Source of the DNA: Nymphaea colorata
Lineage: Eukaryota > Streptophyta > Magnoliopsida > Nymphaeales > Nymphaeaceae
Length of the DNA stretch: 64,000 nucleotides
Assembly (NCBI RefSeq): GCF_008831285.2
Contig: NC_045140.1
Coordinates: 23,578,131-23,642,130, forward strand
Direction of reading: 5' to 3'
This document shows positions 13,201 through 25,900 of the stretch, one piece after another. Under the pieces are notes generated by a model. That model searched no databases and had not been told where the DNA came from. It saw only the letters and a list, made by a program, of their open reading frames with translations. How positions within the stretch are numbered: position 1 is the first letter of the stretch; each line of letters starts with the position of its first letter. A program made the position numbers and the translations under genes.

Positions 13201-13605
13201 GCCGCTCGAGCTCTAGAGAGGCCATCTTCTACCTTCTCCAATCCGCTCTTCTCAGTAACACGAAACTCATTCTTCCTCTGCACCCGCAGACGAAGATGAT
13301 CGACGAGGAAGATAAGCAAATATTGGTCGACCTAACGAATAACTGTGTTCCCGTGAAGAAACACTATAATTAGCAAGTGGGTATCTCACCTTTGGTGTAA
13401 AGATATCAATAATGGTGGCTCCAGACCTCTGAGAGTCGGCTCTCTGCGTCTTGCTCAGGGCGTGTGCTGTTTCGGGGTTGGAGGGGAACAGAGTCAGTGG
13501 AGGAAACTGAAAGAAGTAAGTGCGCCGAAGATAGGACGAGAAGACGATGATCGGGAAGATGCACGCAAGGAAGAACAGGCAGGATCTGCAGTAGACCCTT
13601 CCCAT
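7202..13605 (-). CDS. GT47 exostosin-family glycosyltransferase, copy B
   Basis: Four exons: 13605-13390, 13277-13099, 10604-10256 and 7870-7202 (470 aa). Intron positions and phases match copy A exactly: exon 1 ends in Pro-Lys, exon 2 splits a Gln codon, exon 3 ends CHDW, exon 4 is 669 nt. Residues ~8-24 form a signal anchor (CLFFLACIFPIIVF). The exostosin domain has FVYEEGE, GADHFIISCHDW, FFAGGSHGSIR and CLCPSGYEVASPR. It is predicted to be a Golgi type II glycosyltransferase of unknown acceptor. An in-frame ATG lies upstream at 13719 (508 aa), but a TATA-like box only 12 bp above it would place the transcript start inside that extension, so I chose 13605. Introns 2 (2.5 kb) and 3 (2.4 kb) are long; intron 3 holds a 97-bp minisatellite. 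Its start region diverges from copy A but the catalytic part is close, as expected for a tandem duplicate. Confidence 0.92.
9475..10150. repeat. Minisatellite, ~7 copies of a 96-97 bp unit
   Basis: The phrase 'gtgaatcgacaaattctc' recurs at 9527, 9624, 9721, 9818, 9914, 10011 and 10107, so spacing is 97, 97, 97, 96, 97 and 96 bp. Each unit also carries 'tagagtaatcaaacaccc'. Copies differ by only a few bases except the slightly diverged first one. It lies in intron 3 of GT47 copy B. The phrase 'aatcaaacaccc' also occurs near 14344, so the unit may have been amplified from a transposon end. Confidence 0.95.
10204..10228. repeat. Poly(A) tract
   Basis: About 25 A in a row, i.e. a T-run on the gene strand, close after the exon 3 donor of GT47 copy B. 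Confidence 0.9.
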
Positions 13606-13730
13606 TCGGTTGATCAAGATCAGAATTTTTTTTATCTCGTAGATCAAGTGAACAGGGTTAGTTGCCGCTGATCTTCTCTTACTCTCAATCACAAGGCTTT
13701 TTCCCTGGAAAACCGCCATATAATTTCCCT

Positions 13731-13740
13731 GTTATATAGA
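13731..13740 (-). promoter_or_regulatory. TATA-like box of GT47 copy B
   Basis: On the minus strand the bases read TCTATATAAC. The box is 12 bp above the ATG at 13719 and 126 bp above the ATG at 13605. A transcript starting ~30 bp below it would exclude the first ATG and use the second. This is inference from spacing, not proof. Confidence 0.45.
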
Positions 13741-15523
13741 AATACACTGTTGTGCAGTCTAAGATTACAGTTAAATAAATTTTCCCAGCTTGACAATGGC
13801 GGTTCCGTACTTGCGTAACTTGTGGCAGCAGAGCATCGATTTTCACGAATTTAACCAGAGGAGGAAAATTTGAGCTTGTAGTTTAATCGTCATTTTCGTA
13901 CGTTTGGAAGTGGAGACAAACGTAGCCAAGCATTTCTTGCATTTCATTCATAAATCTGCAGCACTTTCATCTTCCCAATGATGAGACGCTCATTTTCCAT
14001 GACGTCTTTGAATTCTGATTTTAGAATTAAAATCTTAAAATTAAAATTTTACTTCAACTGAAATTGGAATGAAAAAATCAGTTTTAATTTGTTTTTATGT
14101 TCTGTAGTTGATTCCAGAATTGGAAACAAGGTGTTCAATAAAAATATGAATTAAAAATCTCAAATTGATGAATTAAAACGATCATGGCATGTGCTCTAAG
14201 GAGAGATGAAAGAATTTTAAAATCATAATTCCACCGTCAAGATAGAATCACAAGAAAGAAATTTAGGTTAAAAAATGCGTCGATAATTTCAGAATCGAAA
14301 TTCTTCCTTGATTCCCATTTCACAAAAAATGAGGATTTGCAGTCTAATCAAACACCCCTTAAAAGATTACATGTTTCATGCATTCAAGGTGTTTAAGCCC
14401 ATGAACACTTGTTAAAATTCACCTACGTCACGGAATATTAGAAATTAGTGAAATTTTACGTTGAACATAGAACAATAGTGAAAAACTAAAAGGATTTTTG
14501 TGCAAGGATGCAAGCAAATAAGTCAGTATGTTTTAAGTTGGCACTGATCTTGTTAAAACCAGTTCTTGAATCCAATAATAAAGCCAAAAGATTCGCTAAA
14601 CTGGCTGAATCTAATTAGAATCAGGATTTGTTGCTGCAAAAATTTATTATGATGTTTGTAATGTTTTCGAAAATCAAAAGACAAAAAAAAAAATAAAAAA
14701 ATTAAAACAAAACAAAAATGAATATAGTCTCTACGAAAGATTATAAACAATATATAAATATATAGTATAAAACTTTCATATAGTAATTTGTAGATCAATA
14801 AGTAAACGGTAAAAGACTGAAATATGTCAAAAAAGCAAAACAAAAAAGTATGTACACCAACATTTATATGTCTTCATCATAAGAAATCGCTTTTATGAAA
14901 ATTTTTAGGTCTCTCATATGGTTGTCATAAAATAAAAGATTTGTTGATTTCTCCATCTGAGTTTGGATCGAATGGAGAAATCCTCCGGCAATGATGCATT
15001 GTTTAGAGGGAGCTCAAGATGGTCGGAGTATTTGGTAAAACTTTGAGATCGATCCCATCATAGTTTCTCAAATCAGATCATCGTATCCATTGTTCATTGT
15101 TTTGGATCAAACTCCCAAATGGCCCAGTGCGATATGCCCAATTCTTCTTCATTGCCTAAAGATGAGGAGGTTAAATTTCTATCTCGAATCCTGCATAGAA
15201 TTTTATTATATGTGAGCGTACCGTCTGTCCATTGAAGACTGAGAAAGGCTGCCTGTCTCCTTCTCCTTTACGTTTCGGAGAACAGATCATTGACCGGAAA
15301 AAATGGCGGGACTCTCGCCGTGCCATCGAAGCCATCGGAACGTGGGAGGGCGGCCGGTTTGATTCCAATTCCGTTCACTGCAAATGGTTAATAAATGTGG
15401 GCACTAGAAATTTCTTGAATACTACGGGAATTCAAACTCGTAGAAGGTTAATGTACTTGTAGAGTATTGTGATCTTTGAACATTCTTGTTTGAAAAGCAC
15501 CAAAATATTTAGTGACAGGAATT
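13741..15523. other. Intergenic, no gene recognised
   Basis: AT-rich spacer upstream of GT47 copy B. It has a repeat-like stretch near 13990-14360 ending in 'aatcaaacacccctt', which resembles a transposon terminus, and no frame with recognisable protein. Confidence 0.5.
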
Positions 15524-15605
15524 GTGTCTTTGGAACGCAGTGTTCCGTGAATGCATCAATTTTTCGGAACACATTCATGGACGACTGCGTTCGAAAGACG
15601 CAGAG
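15524..15605. repeat. Imperfect foldback (hairpin)
   Basis: The left arm (~15527-15552) and the reverse complement of the right arm (~15573-15600) share GTCTTT, GAACGCAGT, TCC and TGAATG in order, with about four mismatches. Arms are ~26 nt around a ~20-nt loop. It could be a short foldback transposon remnant or a small-RNA-type hairpin; the sequence alone does not decide. Confidence 0.5.
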
Positions 15606-15724
15606 TTCTTATTGCCAAACTAGCCGATGTTGGATTCATATTCTAGTAGAATAAGGCCGACCAGACCTTTGTGGTCTTAAGACAAACTGGTTCAATTCTC
15701 CAGCAGCTTAGTTTTAGGTTTTTT

Positions 15725-17630
<1,906 letters not shown>

Positions 17631-17679
17631 ATAACTTAAAATTTTCTTTTTTTTTTTTGGTACATAACTTAAAATTTTC
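17631..17679 (-). mobile_element. Minimal LINE-tail insertion with 16-bp TSD
   Basis: ATAACTTAAAATTTTC occurs at 17631-17646 and again, identical, at 17664-17679. Between them are only 12 T and GGTAC. On the minus strand the insert reads GTACC then poly(A). The LINE remnant at 19407-20360 ends the same way (ATGTACC then A10). I infer a target-primed insertion that copied little more than the tail. Confidence 0.75.
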
Positions 17680-19406
17680 CAATTCATCTTGGGACTTGAA
17701 ATCTTTCAAACCAGTGAAAAGTTTATCGTCACGCCGATCTTCCATCGTTCCCCCATGCGGTTCATGGGAAACAGCACGAAGCAAAAGTCATGTGGTTTAA
17801 GAACAAGTGTCTCAAGAGCAAAATGTTGATCGTAGAGTCCTTGCACAGGCGAATGAATAAAATTGACTTGAATCCTGATCTTGACAGTATTGTGTGCACC
17901 CGCATTGTAAGCTTATCAGTCCCTCAACTTTCTATTTGTATAACACCATAAAAGTTTACTGTCGCATTAAAGATTGTGAGAAATCTATAAGGACTTAAAA
18001 AAAAATGTTAAAGTGTATAGTCTTTTTCGGACTAAAATGAAATATACTAGGAGGAGGGTTGGGATATGTTGAATTAATTTCTAGTCTTTTTTATAAAGAA
18101 GCACTATTTTAAAAAATTTCACTCCTTAACAAGCAAATAAATAAATATTTGAAGGCACTTATATGTAAATAAAGAAAAATTTTAAGGTTGATCTGGGAAC
18201 CACCCACATCAGCCAATATGTGGATCTACCAGTAGGAGTGGAAAATGGCGGTTGGGTTTAATGCTTAAAAGGACGATATTGAAGTCTCTTGTCTCCACAA
18301 GAAAAGTCCTCACTTCTGTTCAATAGCTTTTAATTACTTATTATAATTTATTAATAGGACGCAACAAATCAAATGTATATACAACCAAAGCTAATATGAT
18401 AGATCTAACAATCTTAATAATTTATAAATTACTCTTAATTAAGAGCCTAAGACCCGACTCCACTCATTAAGTAACCGGGCTGGGCTAGGCCAGACATACG
18501 GCAGAGCTAAAAATTTATACTTAAAGGGCACTCTAAGTTTAACTTTGAAACTCTAAAAAGCATTCATATGTAAAAAACTGAAAATTAATGAAATTTTTAT
18601 ATATAAATAAGATAAATTTTCTGAGCTGGTGCCAGGGCGCTGATACAATTGCCCGCACCAGCTATAATGTGACTCCACCACTAGAGCAGGCCCAAGCTCT
18701 AGTGGGTCTATAAGTGGAACTTCAACCTGGGGGCCATTACAGGCTGGGCATGTGACGAAGGTCTGACCCGTTGGTCAGTCTTATCTGTGATATCGTATGA
18801 TTGGTCAGGATGACATAAGCGCTTAGCAAAAATACATATATTCGAGTAATTTTCTGATCCATACACACCATATCACCTTCTTCCTAGACAGAAAGTACTC
18901 CACAAATTTAAATGATTTGACATTTAGCTTTCCTTTTCGTGACAAGGACCTAACTTCCATATCAAATTTAATGTTGCGCCAGGAGAGTATGTTGCTTTTT
19001 CATATTATTACTAAAATCTGTACAAACTACAATGTTTCTATTTTATTCCAGCTAAGCAGCAAATCATAGTACTTCCTTTGTAAAGTCATTTTTCTTTGAT
19101 CATTTGGCAAAGGAACATACTGTTACTATTCCACAAATTTGACCAAGTAAATTAGTGAAACATTTGTTACTCTGTTCTAAAAATATGTTTGATGTTACTA
19201 TTACCAACAACTGATTTTATATAATACTTGCCTTGAGCAAGGCGGTAAAGAGTCCCAAACTTACTCTATTCGATAAAGTTGGACGTTGATTTTCATGTTA
19301 TGCGTTGATTTCCATGTTATGCCGATAACGTAGAAAGGGGTGAGAAACCTCTCTAACTAGAGGAGTATTTTTGTTATTTTGCATTGACATTTTTTGCTCA
19401 CATTAC
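17680..19406. other. Repeat-like intergenic DNA
   Basis: No gene seen. The block at ~18500-18690 has ends of the type 'cagagctaaaaattt' and 'gactccaccactag', resembling worn MITE termini, and similar wording occurs near 18110-18240. The evidence is too weak for a defined element. Confidence 0.35.
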
Positions 19407-20360
19407 TTTTTTTTTTGGTACATAAGAGCGGTTTAGAACCGCATCAACTAATTATAGTACCAGATCGAGCTACATCAATCCGATCCTCCTCAATCAATCG
19501 ATGCAAATGACCAAATGGATTGATAAGAATGGTCACTCCAAAAGATCCTTGAAAAGCCTATGAAGCAAGAAAATCCACAGACATATTAGCTTCTCTATAC
19601 TTATGACAAAAGACACACTCTCAATCACGTCTCAGCAATTCTTGACAGTGTTTTACTATCTGAAATAAATGATCACGAGGCTGCAGGTCTTTTAGAACCT
19701 TGTTCACAGTTAACAAGGAAACAAGGAATCTGATTCTACAATAACTTTACAAAAGCAACGTTCTCATGCCAATTTCAAATCATGAAGAATAGCAATAAGT
19801 TCAGCCTTAGTTATATGACCATAACCCGCACGTCAAGTGAAGCCAAATAACCATTCTCCATTATCATTGCGAATTAAACCACTAGCTGCTAAATCTCTTG
19901 GATTTGTTCTTGCAATCGCATCAACATTCAACTTAACAAAATCCAAGGGAGGTGACATCCATGCAATGAAGGTTTGAACTTTTCGTTGAGATAATCGAAG
20001 TTAGGCCATATAATTTCTGAACTCCTCAATAAAAACAATTATGTGAAATAAACCATCATCAGGTCAAAAAAAAAATTCTTCAAATACAACTCGATTTCGC
20101 CATTGCTAAATATACTAATAAGCGAAGCAAAAGAAAATAAACCAAAAAATCATATTGTTAACCAAAAAGCGATGCCTAGAAATATTATTCCTCAACCAAA
20201 CCTCCAAAGTAGTTGTATTAACTCCAACAATTTAGCTCAATAAAAATAACCAACCTATATAACTTGAGAAGAACTACAATCAAAGGACATGCAAAGTATT
20301 GTATTCAAGAACACCACAATGAGGACAAACTGCAATAGTCAAAATATTCTAACCTACACT
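19407..20360 (-). pseudogene. LINE (L1-type) 3' remnant: zinc-binding RVT and RNase H-like regions
   Basis: Reading the minus strand, a zf-RVT-like segment at ~20350-20280 has CPHCG...LHVLC spacing. A WxxRNxVxFE-like phrase (RNRVVFEEF) follows near 20090. The RNase H-like domain at ~19975-19690 shows KLNVD, GLIRNDNGEWL, AELIAI and VESDS. Stop codons interrupt it (after GF and after LKLA), so it is dead. The element ends at 19407-19416 with a T-run, i.e. a poly(A) tail on its own strand, preceded by ATGTACC. It is 5'-truncated, as is usual for plant LINEs, and no reverse transcriptase core remains. A free-standing RNase H-like gene is an alternative, but the order zf-RVT, RNase H, poly(A) favours a LINE. 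Confidence 0.75.
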
Positions 20361-21085
20361 CGCCTTTATAAAAAATGGGCATTCTACTTAGCCAATAAGG
20401 GCATTCTAGTAATTTTACATCAAAACATGTTAACCAGGCTTAACCGTACCTAGATCACAAAATTTCGTAAAAGTTGAAACAACAGAGAATAATGGGGCTA
20501 GATTTGAAAAATTACCTACTAAAGTTGGCAGGGAAACAATTTTTACCCATAAGCATCATGTTTTTTACAATGGGACTAAAAAGTGCCTGGAACGAGCCCT
20601 TCATACTTCAAATCGTGTTTCAGCAGCCGATACGGAGTATGTAATATGGGTCAATCTCGCGTGTCGCTTTTTAATTGGGAAAAGCGATGCGGGCCAAAAC
20701 CATGTTCAAAATACTGCCTGCGGAAAGTGCAGAAGGTTTAGGATATTGCATTTAAGTATTTCATATTTCGTTAATAAATTTACTTACTTTCCCCCAAAAC
20801 GTTTTTGTTCGTAAATTCAGCCGGTTTAATCGTAACAGCCCTAGAGTTGCAAATAGACCAACAGATACCCTGGGATATGTAATCCCGGAAACGATCATTA
20901 GACTATTCATGAACTAGTTGCAGTTTCTATGACAGTTATATTCTTTACTCAAACACGCCCACAGGAAAAAAAAAATCATGGTTTTTTTTTTTATGAGCAA
21001 ATGTTATGGAATTTATGAAATTGAATTTTGCAATAAAGATTGCGTGTCCCCAAAAATGTTAAAATCTTTATACTTTCTCATATGT
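20361..21085. other. Intergenic, no gene recognised
   Basis: AT-rich spacer between the LINE remnant and the repeat block that starts near 21087. Nothing identifiable. Confidence 0.5.
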
Positions 21086-21086
21086 G

Positions 21087-22033
21087 ATCGAGCTCGGGCT
21101 CGACTTGACTCCCATTTTACTCGGCTCGAGTTTAAATCGCGCGTCACAATATCAGCTTGAGCTCGACTCAACTTGACTCTCATTTTACTCACCTCGAGTT
21201 TGAATCGCGCGTCACAATATCAGCTTGAGTTCGACTCGTGTTGGAGCTCGACTCGACTCGTGGTCGACTCGTTTAACATGTTCGTCTAAGCAGTCGAGCT
21301 TCCGGCTTTTCCACAGGCATCAACTACAGCGCCACCAGCCAACAGAACACCTTCGTCTGCCGATCCAGCTTCCCACAGTCACCAACTGCAGCACCACTAC
21401 ACAACACCTTCCTTTTCGTTTTTCTTCTCAGACGGCAGATCCCGACGGATTCCATCCTTCTAAAAAGGTGTGACAAAACATTCTGAGCATTTCTCTCTCT
21501 CTCAATCTAAAACTCTCACTGAGGATCAGAAACGGAACCCTAGCTCAGAGAGAGGTTTTAGGGTTTCTGAAACCTTCGCTCAGGGCAAAGGTGAACGAGA
21601 GCGAGGGTTGCCCTCACTCACAGAGCAAGGGTTTCGATTGAGGGTGACAACTGAGTGAGGGCGAAACCCTCTGAATCCTCGCTCTAAGCAACCAAGGGTG
21701 AAACCCTCACTTTCTTGGTGGGTTTCTCTCGAGCAAAGGTGAAACCCACCCTCGCTCAGATAGAAAGAGGCTTCCGTCGCTCTGAGCGAGGCCCTTAGAG
21801 CAAGGAAAGAAAAGTGGACAAAGATTAAAAGAGAGTGAGGAGAGAGAGAGAAGAAGCAGTGGAATGAAAAACAGGAGACAAGAATTGTTTGGAAGGTCAA
21901 TACAGTTTTTTATGCTGTCAAGTCGAGACAACTCAAACTCATTGCTTCGATTTTTAAGTTCGAGCTCGATTCGTTTGGTCGACAAGTCGGGCTCGAGCTG
22001 GGTTTAGTCAAGCAAGTTTGTTTAGAGCCCTAG
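21087..22033. mobile_element. hAT-like nonautonomous repeat (probable)
   Basis: The left end holds 'agctcgggctcgacttg' at ~21091. The right end holds the inverted equivalent near 21980-21998 and finishes 'gagccctag', the complement of the common plant hAT start TAGGGCTC. Inside are a 68-bp tandem duplication (21103/21171) and many copies of gaaaccctc / gagcgaggg phrases in both orientations. No coding region is recognised. The left terminus is not clear, so borders are approximate. Confidence 0.4.
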
Positions 22034-22994
22034 TTGGCTCCACTTAAAGATGTTAAATATATGGATCTAAACTCTTCCTTCAAGCAAGTTTTTGGTTATT
22101 TTACATGTCCCATCTACATTGTCAAGATTTTTTATTTATTTAAACAATGTTTTCAGGTTCCGTCAGAAGAAGCAAAGCGAGAATTTTTTTTTTACGAGGT
22201 TTCGTCATCACTAAATAAAAAAAAAGGGAAAATATTACTGATATAATATACAGGCCAACATGGGGAGCTTGTTAAGATTGGTCAATTGTTCGTGCAATAA
22301 AAGCTAGATATGTGGTTTTTTTTAGTTGCGTTAAAACTTCTTATATGTTTGATTTTATTATGGTGAAATGAAAAAGTGTCATGACTCATGACCTCGGTTT
22401 AAAAAAACAAAAGTTATTTGGTTTGTTGAATGAGCTCTTTACGAAACGAAGGAAGCGATTGGCCTGAAAAAGAAGTGGGGACTTTTTTAAAAATTATATA
22501 AAAGTATAGTCACGTTAAGTTGCCGATAGGCGTGTCAACAGCTAGCCTGGTTACCGGTCGTTCCGGTTTCCTCTGGGCACCCGGCGCGCGAAACCCCCCC
22601 GCGCCCGTACAGTTCCACAGTGTTCGTCCATTTAAAATGAGGTCATCTAACCGGTAGGCCGCCGGTTAGCAGGTGGCCTCCTTCTTCCTCCCATCGTCGC
22701 TGCTTCTCCTCCCCTTCGTATTGCTTTTTACTTGCGATTTTTTCCATCGGTTTTCTCTACTGGGCTTCCATAAATTATGCGAGTCGGAGGTTCAGACACT
22801 ATGCAGTTGATAGGTTTTGGTTTTTTCTCCTTCTTTTTGGCAATTTTTGATGGATTGTGAGCGATTTTTCATGTGAAGATGTTCGTCGCCTTTCGTCTTC
22901 CAGGGTTTTGATCTTTAGGGGGTTTTCTGTTCATGGTCTTCTGAATTGGTCTGGATGGCTCGGAGATAAGGTTCGTGCTTGTGGGCTCATAAGG
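22034..22994. promoter_or_regulatory. Upstream region of the CRCK-like kinase gene
   Basis: No ORF of note. A TATATAAA-type motif is at ~22496-22503, roughly 490 bp above the start codon. A GC-rich stretch follows (22560-22610), and then T/C-rich DNA that would be the 5' UTR. The assignment is tentative. Confidence 0.3.
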
Positions 22995-25900
22995 ATGTTG
23001 GCGTACGCCTTGGCCCTGTTTCTTCTAGGACAACTGTTCTGCTCCCTTGCGAACGGGTACCGAGGTTGCGATGATGGCCATCGGATTTCGTGGTGGAGGC
23101 CGCGGGCGTGCGGTCCAGGTTGGAGGAATGGTGAAGACAGCATCTTGTTCTGCAGGGAGCTGGAATTTTTGCTCAGAAATGGGTGTTTCTCCAGTTCGGA
23201 GATGGAGGAATGGTGGAGGCTTGGCCAAGACTGCTGCGGTTTCAGCGGTTCAAACCCTAGAGGTGAGCTCAAACTTCTCACTTTTTCTTCTTAGTCGGAA
23301 TTTTATCGCCGTTCTAATGAATTGGAGCTCTGTTTGGGAGTGTGAAGTCTGCGAGATGTGTCCTTTCTCCTGGCCCTTTCTAATTTGACGATATTTATTT
23401 GCAATTACATTCTGAATGGGATGAGATCTTATGTAAATTTATTTAATAGAGATGGGGAATTGTAATCTTATCATTGACAAGGACCGATTGACGTTCAAAT
23501 ACAATTGGTTTTGTGTAATTATAGTGTAAAGCCATGGATTTGTTTCGCAGACCTGGTTTGGGATTCGATTTTTCATGAGAATTTTTGGTGAACAGCTTTA
23601 TAGAGTGAACCGTTGGATTTGTTTCACTAACATGGTCTGGGATTCGTTTTTTTGTCGGAATTTTGTGGCTAGTAGCTATTTTTGTTGCGGTTACAGTGAC
23701 CAATTTTGAGATCATAGAAGATGGGGCTTCGAGAAAAGATTGGGCGCAGGAACAAGATCTTTTACTATGTCCACTGTCATTCTTTAGCTGTAGTTTTCAT
23801 TTTTGAGTTTCTGTCTTTCTGAAGCATATTATTAGCGACTGGAAACTGTAGCTACGGTGAGTGTGTGTCTTCTGGTGCATAACTAATTTTTTTGTTTTGT
23901 CAAATTTTCTCGTTCAGGGAATGTTGCTCGGATAGTAGCACGAAAGGAATTACTGTTTTCAAGGAATGAAGGATTTCATCGCAGTAATCTTGAGAATGTT
24001 GATACTGCAGAGGTAAAGCACTCTGACGTGAAGACAGTGGCCGCTGCTGTATCTGGAATATTCTTGTTATCTTGCAGTATTCTGTGTCCTTGCCTGCGTG
24101 CTAAAAGGAAAGATGCACACACTGTTCTCCCCAAAGATCATTCAAGTGAGTATTCCTACGCTTTTTTTTTTAGCCAGATATGAGCTGCTATTTGAATTTT
24201 CCATTTACTAGTGAAATCTGAGGTTATGTGAATGTGTTTACCTGTTTGTAAAATGTTGCATTGAGATCGACGAAGATACCTGATTGATTCTAACCCTTAA
24301 GTGAAATCTGAGGTTATGTGAATGTGTTATGCTGCATTGAGATCTAAGAAGATTCCTGATTGCAATGTTATCCGTATCGTACGATACGTATCGTATAGGT
24401 CGAAGAAACCTATACGATACACGATATGCTTGCGTATCGTACGTGTATCGCCCGTATCGTGCGATACGGGGGCCGTATCGTACGATACGGGCGATACACC
24501 CCCGTATCATACGATATGGGAGAAAACACAAAATTCTTTATTTTTTCAAAGTTTAAACACTCCTCCCTCTCTCTCTTCTCGTATTTAAAGACTCGAATAG
24601 AAGTAGGAATGAGAGATTTTGCACATTTTCATAAAAAATGACCAAGGATTCATCAATTTGGGAAATATTATTGTTGAATCATGAAAGATGATAACTATAT
24701 GTTTTGAACTTATAAAATTGTGATGTAATCTAAGTCCTAAAACTCCAAGTCCTAAGACTCTAAGTCCTAAGATTCTATAAAATTTTCAAGTTTAAAATTG
24801 TGATGGATGCTTATATGTTATTCTTGAAGATTTGATTTCTTATTTTTGAATGTGTCGTTGATACACATGAATGTGCCTTATGTATGATGATCTTTTTTAT
24901 ATTTGAATACATTTTTCTTGATTTCTGATTTTTTGTTCATTTTTTCAGATTTTTAATGATTTTTTTCTATTTTTTTATTTTTAAATATTTTTTAAAATTA
25001 AAAAAATTAATTTTACGATACGCTACGCTACGTTTGCGATACGTTACGATACGGCGTATAGGTCGGCCTGACCGATACGCGATACGCTACGCCTTTTATA
25101 ACATTGCTTGATTGATTCTAACCCTTAATCCGTGCATGTCAATTTTTTCTTTTGTGCAGTAAATCTTAGGCATATAGAAAAAGCATTTCATTTTACCATG
25201 TAATTGCTGTAATTTGAAAGTTTGAAGTATATAATACTATGCATTTGCTAAAGCTTCTAAATGTTGCACAATAAATGTATGCTTGTCTGAAAAATTGGTG
25301 CTTGGTTAGACAGATGGCTGACCTTTTTCTGTTAGTTCAATGAACATTTTGTGTGGTGCTTAGTCTACTAGGAAATACATATCCTTCCTGACCTGTCCAA
25401 TCAACTTAAATCTCGTCTTGACTGGCTTGATGTTCTTATTTGTACTATGGTCTGACAACCTTTCGAACCTTGAGGGTTACAGAACTAGTATTTTTCTTCT
25501 TGCAGATTTAAGAGGTTGAAGACTACAGTAGAACCCCAAGCTTAGATGATCAGAGCATCAAACCTTGTCTATTCAGACAGGGCTGGGATAACTGACAAAC
25601 AAGAGATTATAAGTTCTAATTTTACTGAAAAATAGATATGAAGCAAGCTGAAGTTAATTTTCTTCGCTGTACAAAGAGAAATGATTGAGACTCACATCAA
25701 AGTGCCTTTTCATGCCAACTTTTTATAGACCAAGTTTCCACCATTACTGTCATAGTTCCTTCTTCAGTGCTTCCACTCTGTTTTTCTTACTTCAAAAACA
25801 TTCGTGAGGATTTTCACGAGATCTGCTGGTGCTATGGCAACTTAATAAACCATGATATTCTTATTGCAGCCTGTGCCTTTTAAGCTGATATTTGTAGAAA

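Noticed and set aside
21580-21985. Overlapping minus-strand open frames rich in Ser/Leu
   Set aside because: They arise from repetitive gaaaccctc/gagcgaggg DNA inside a transposon-like block; no protein family fits.
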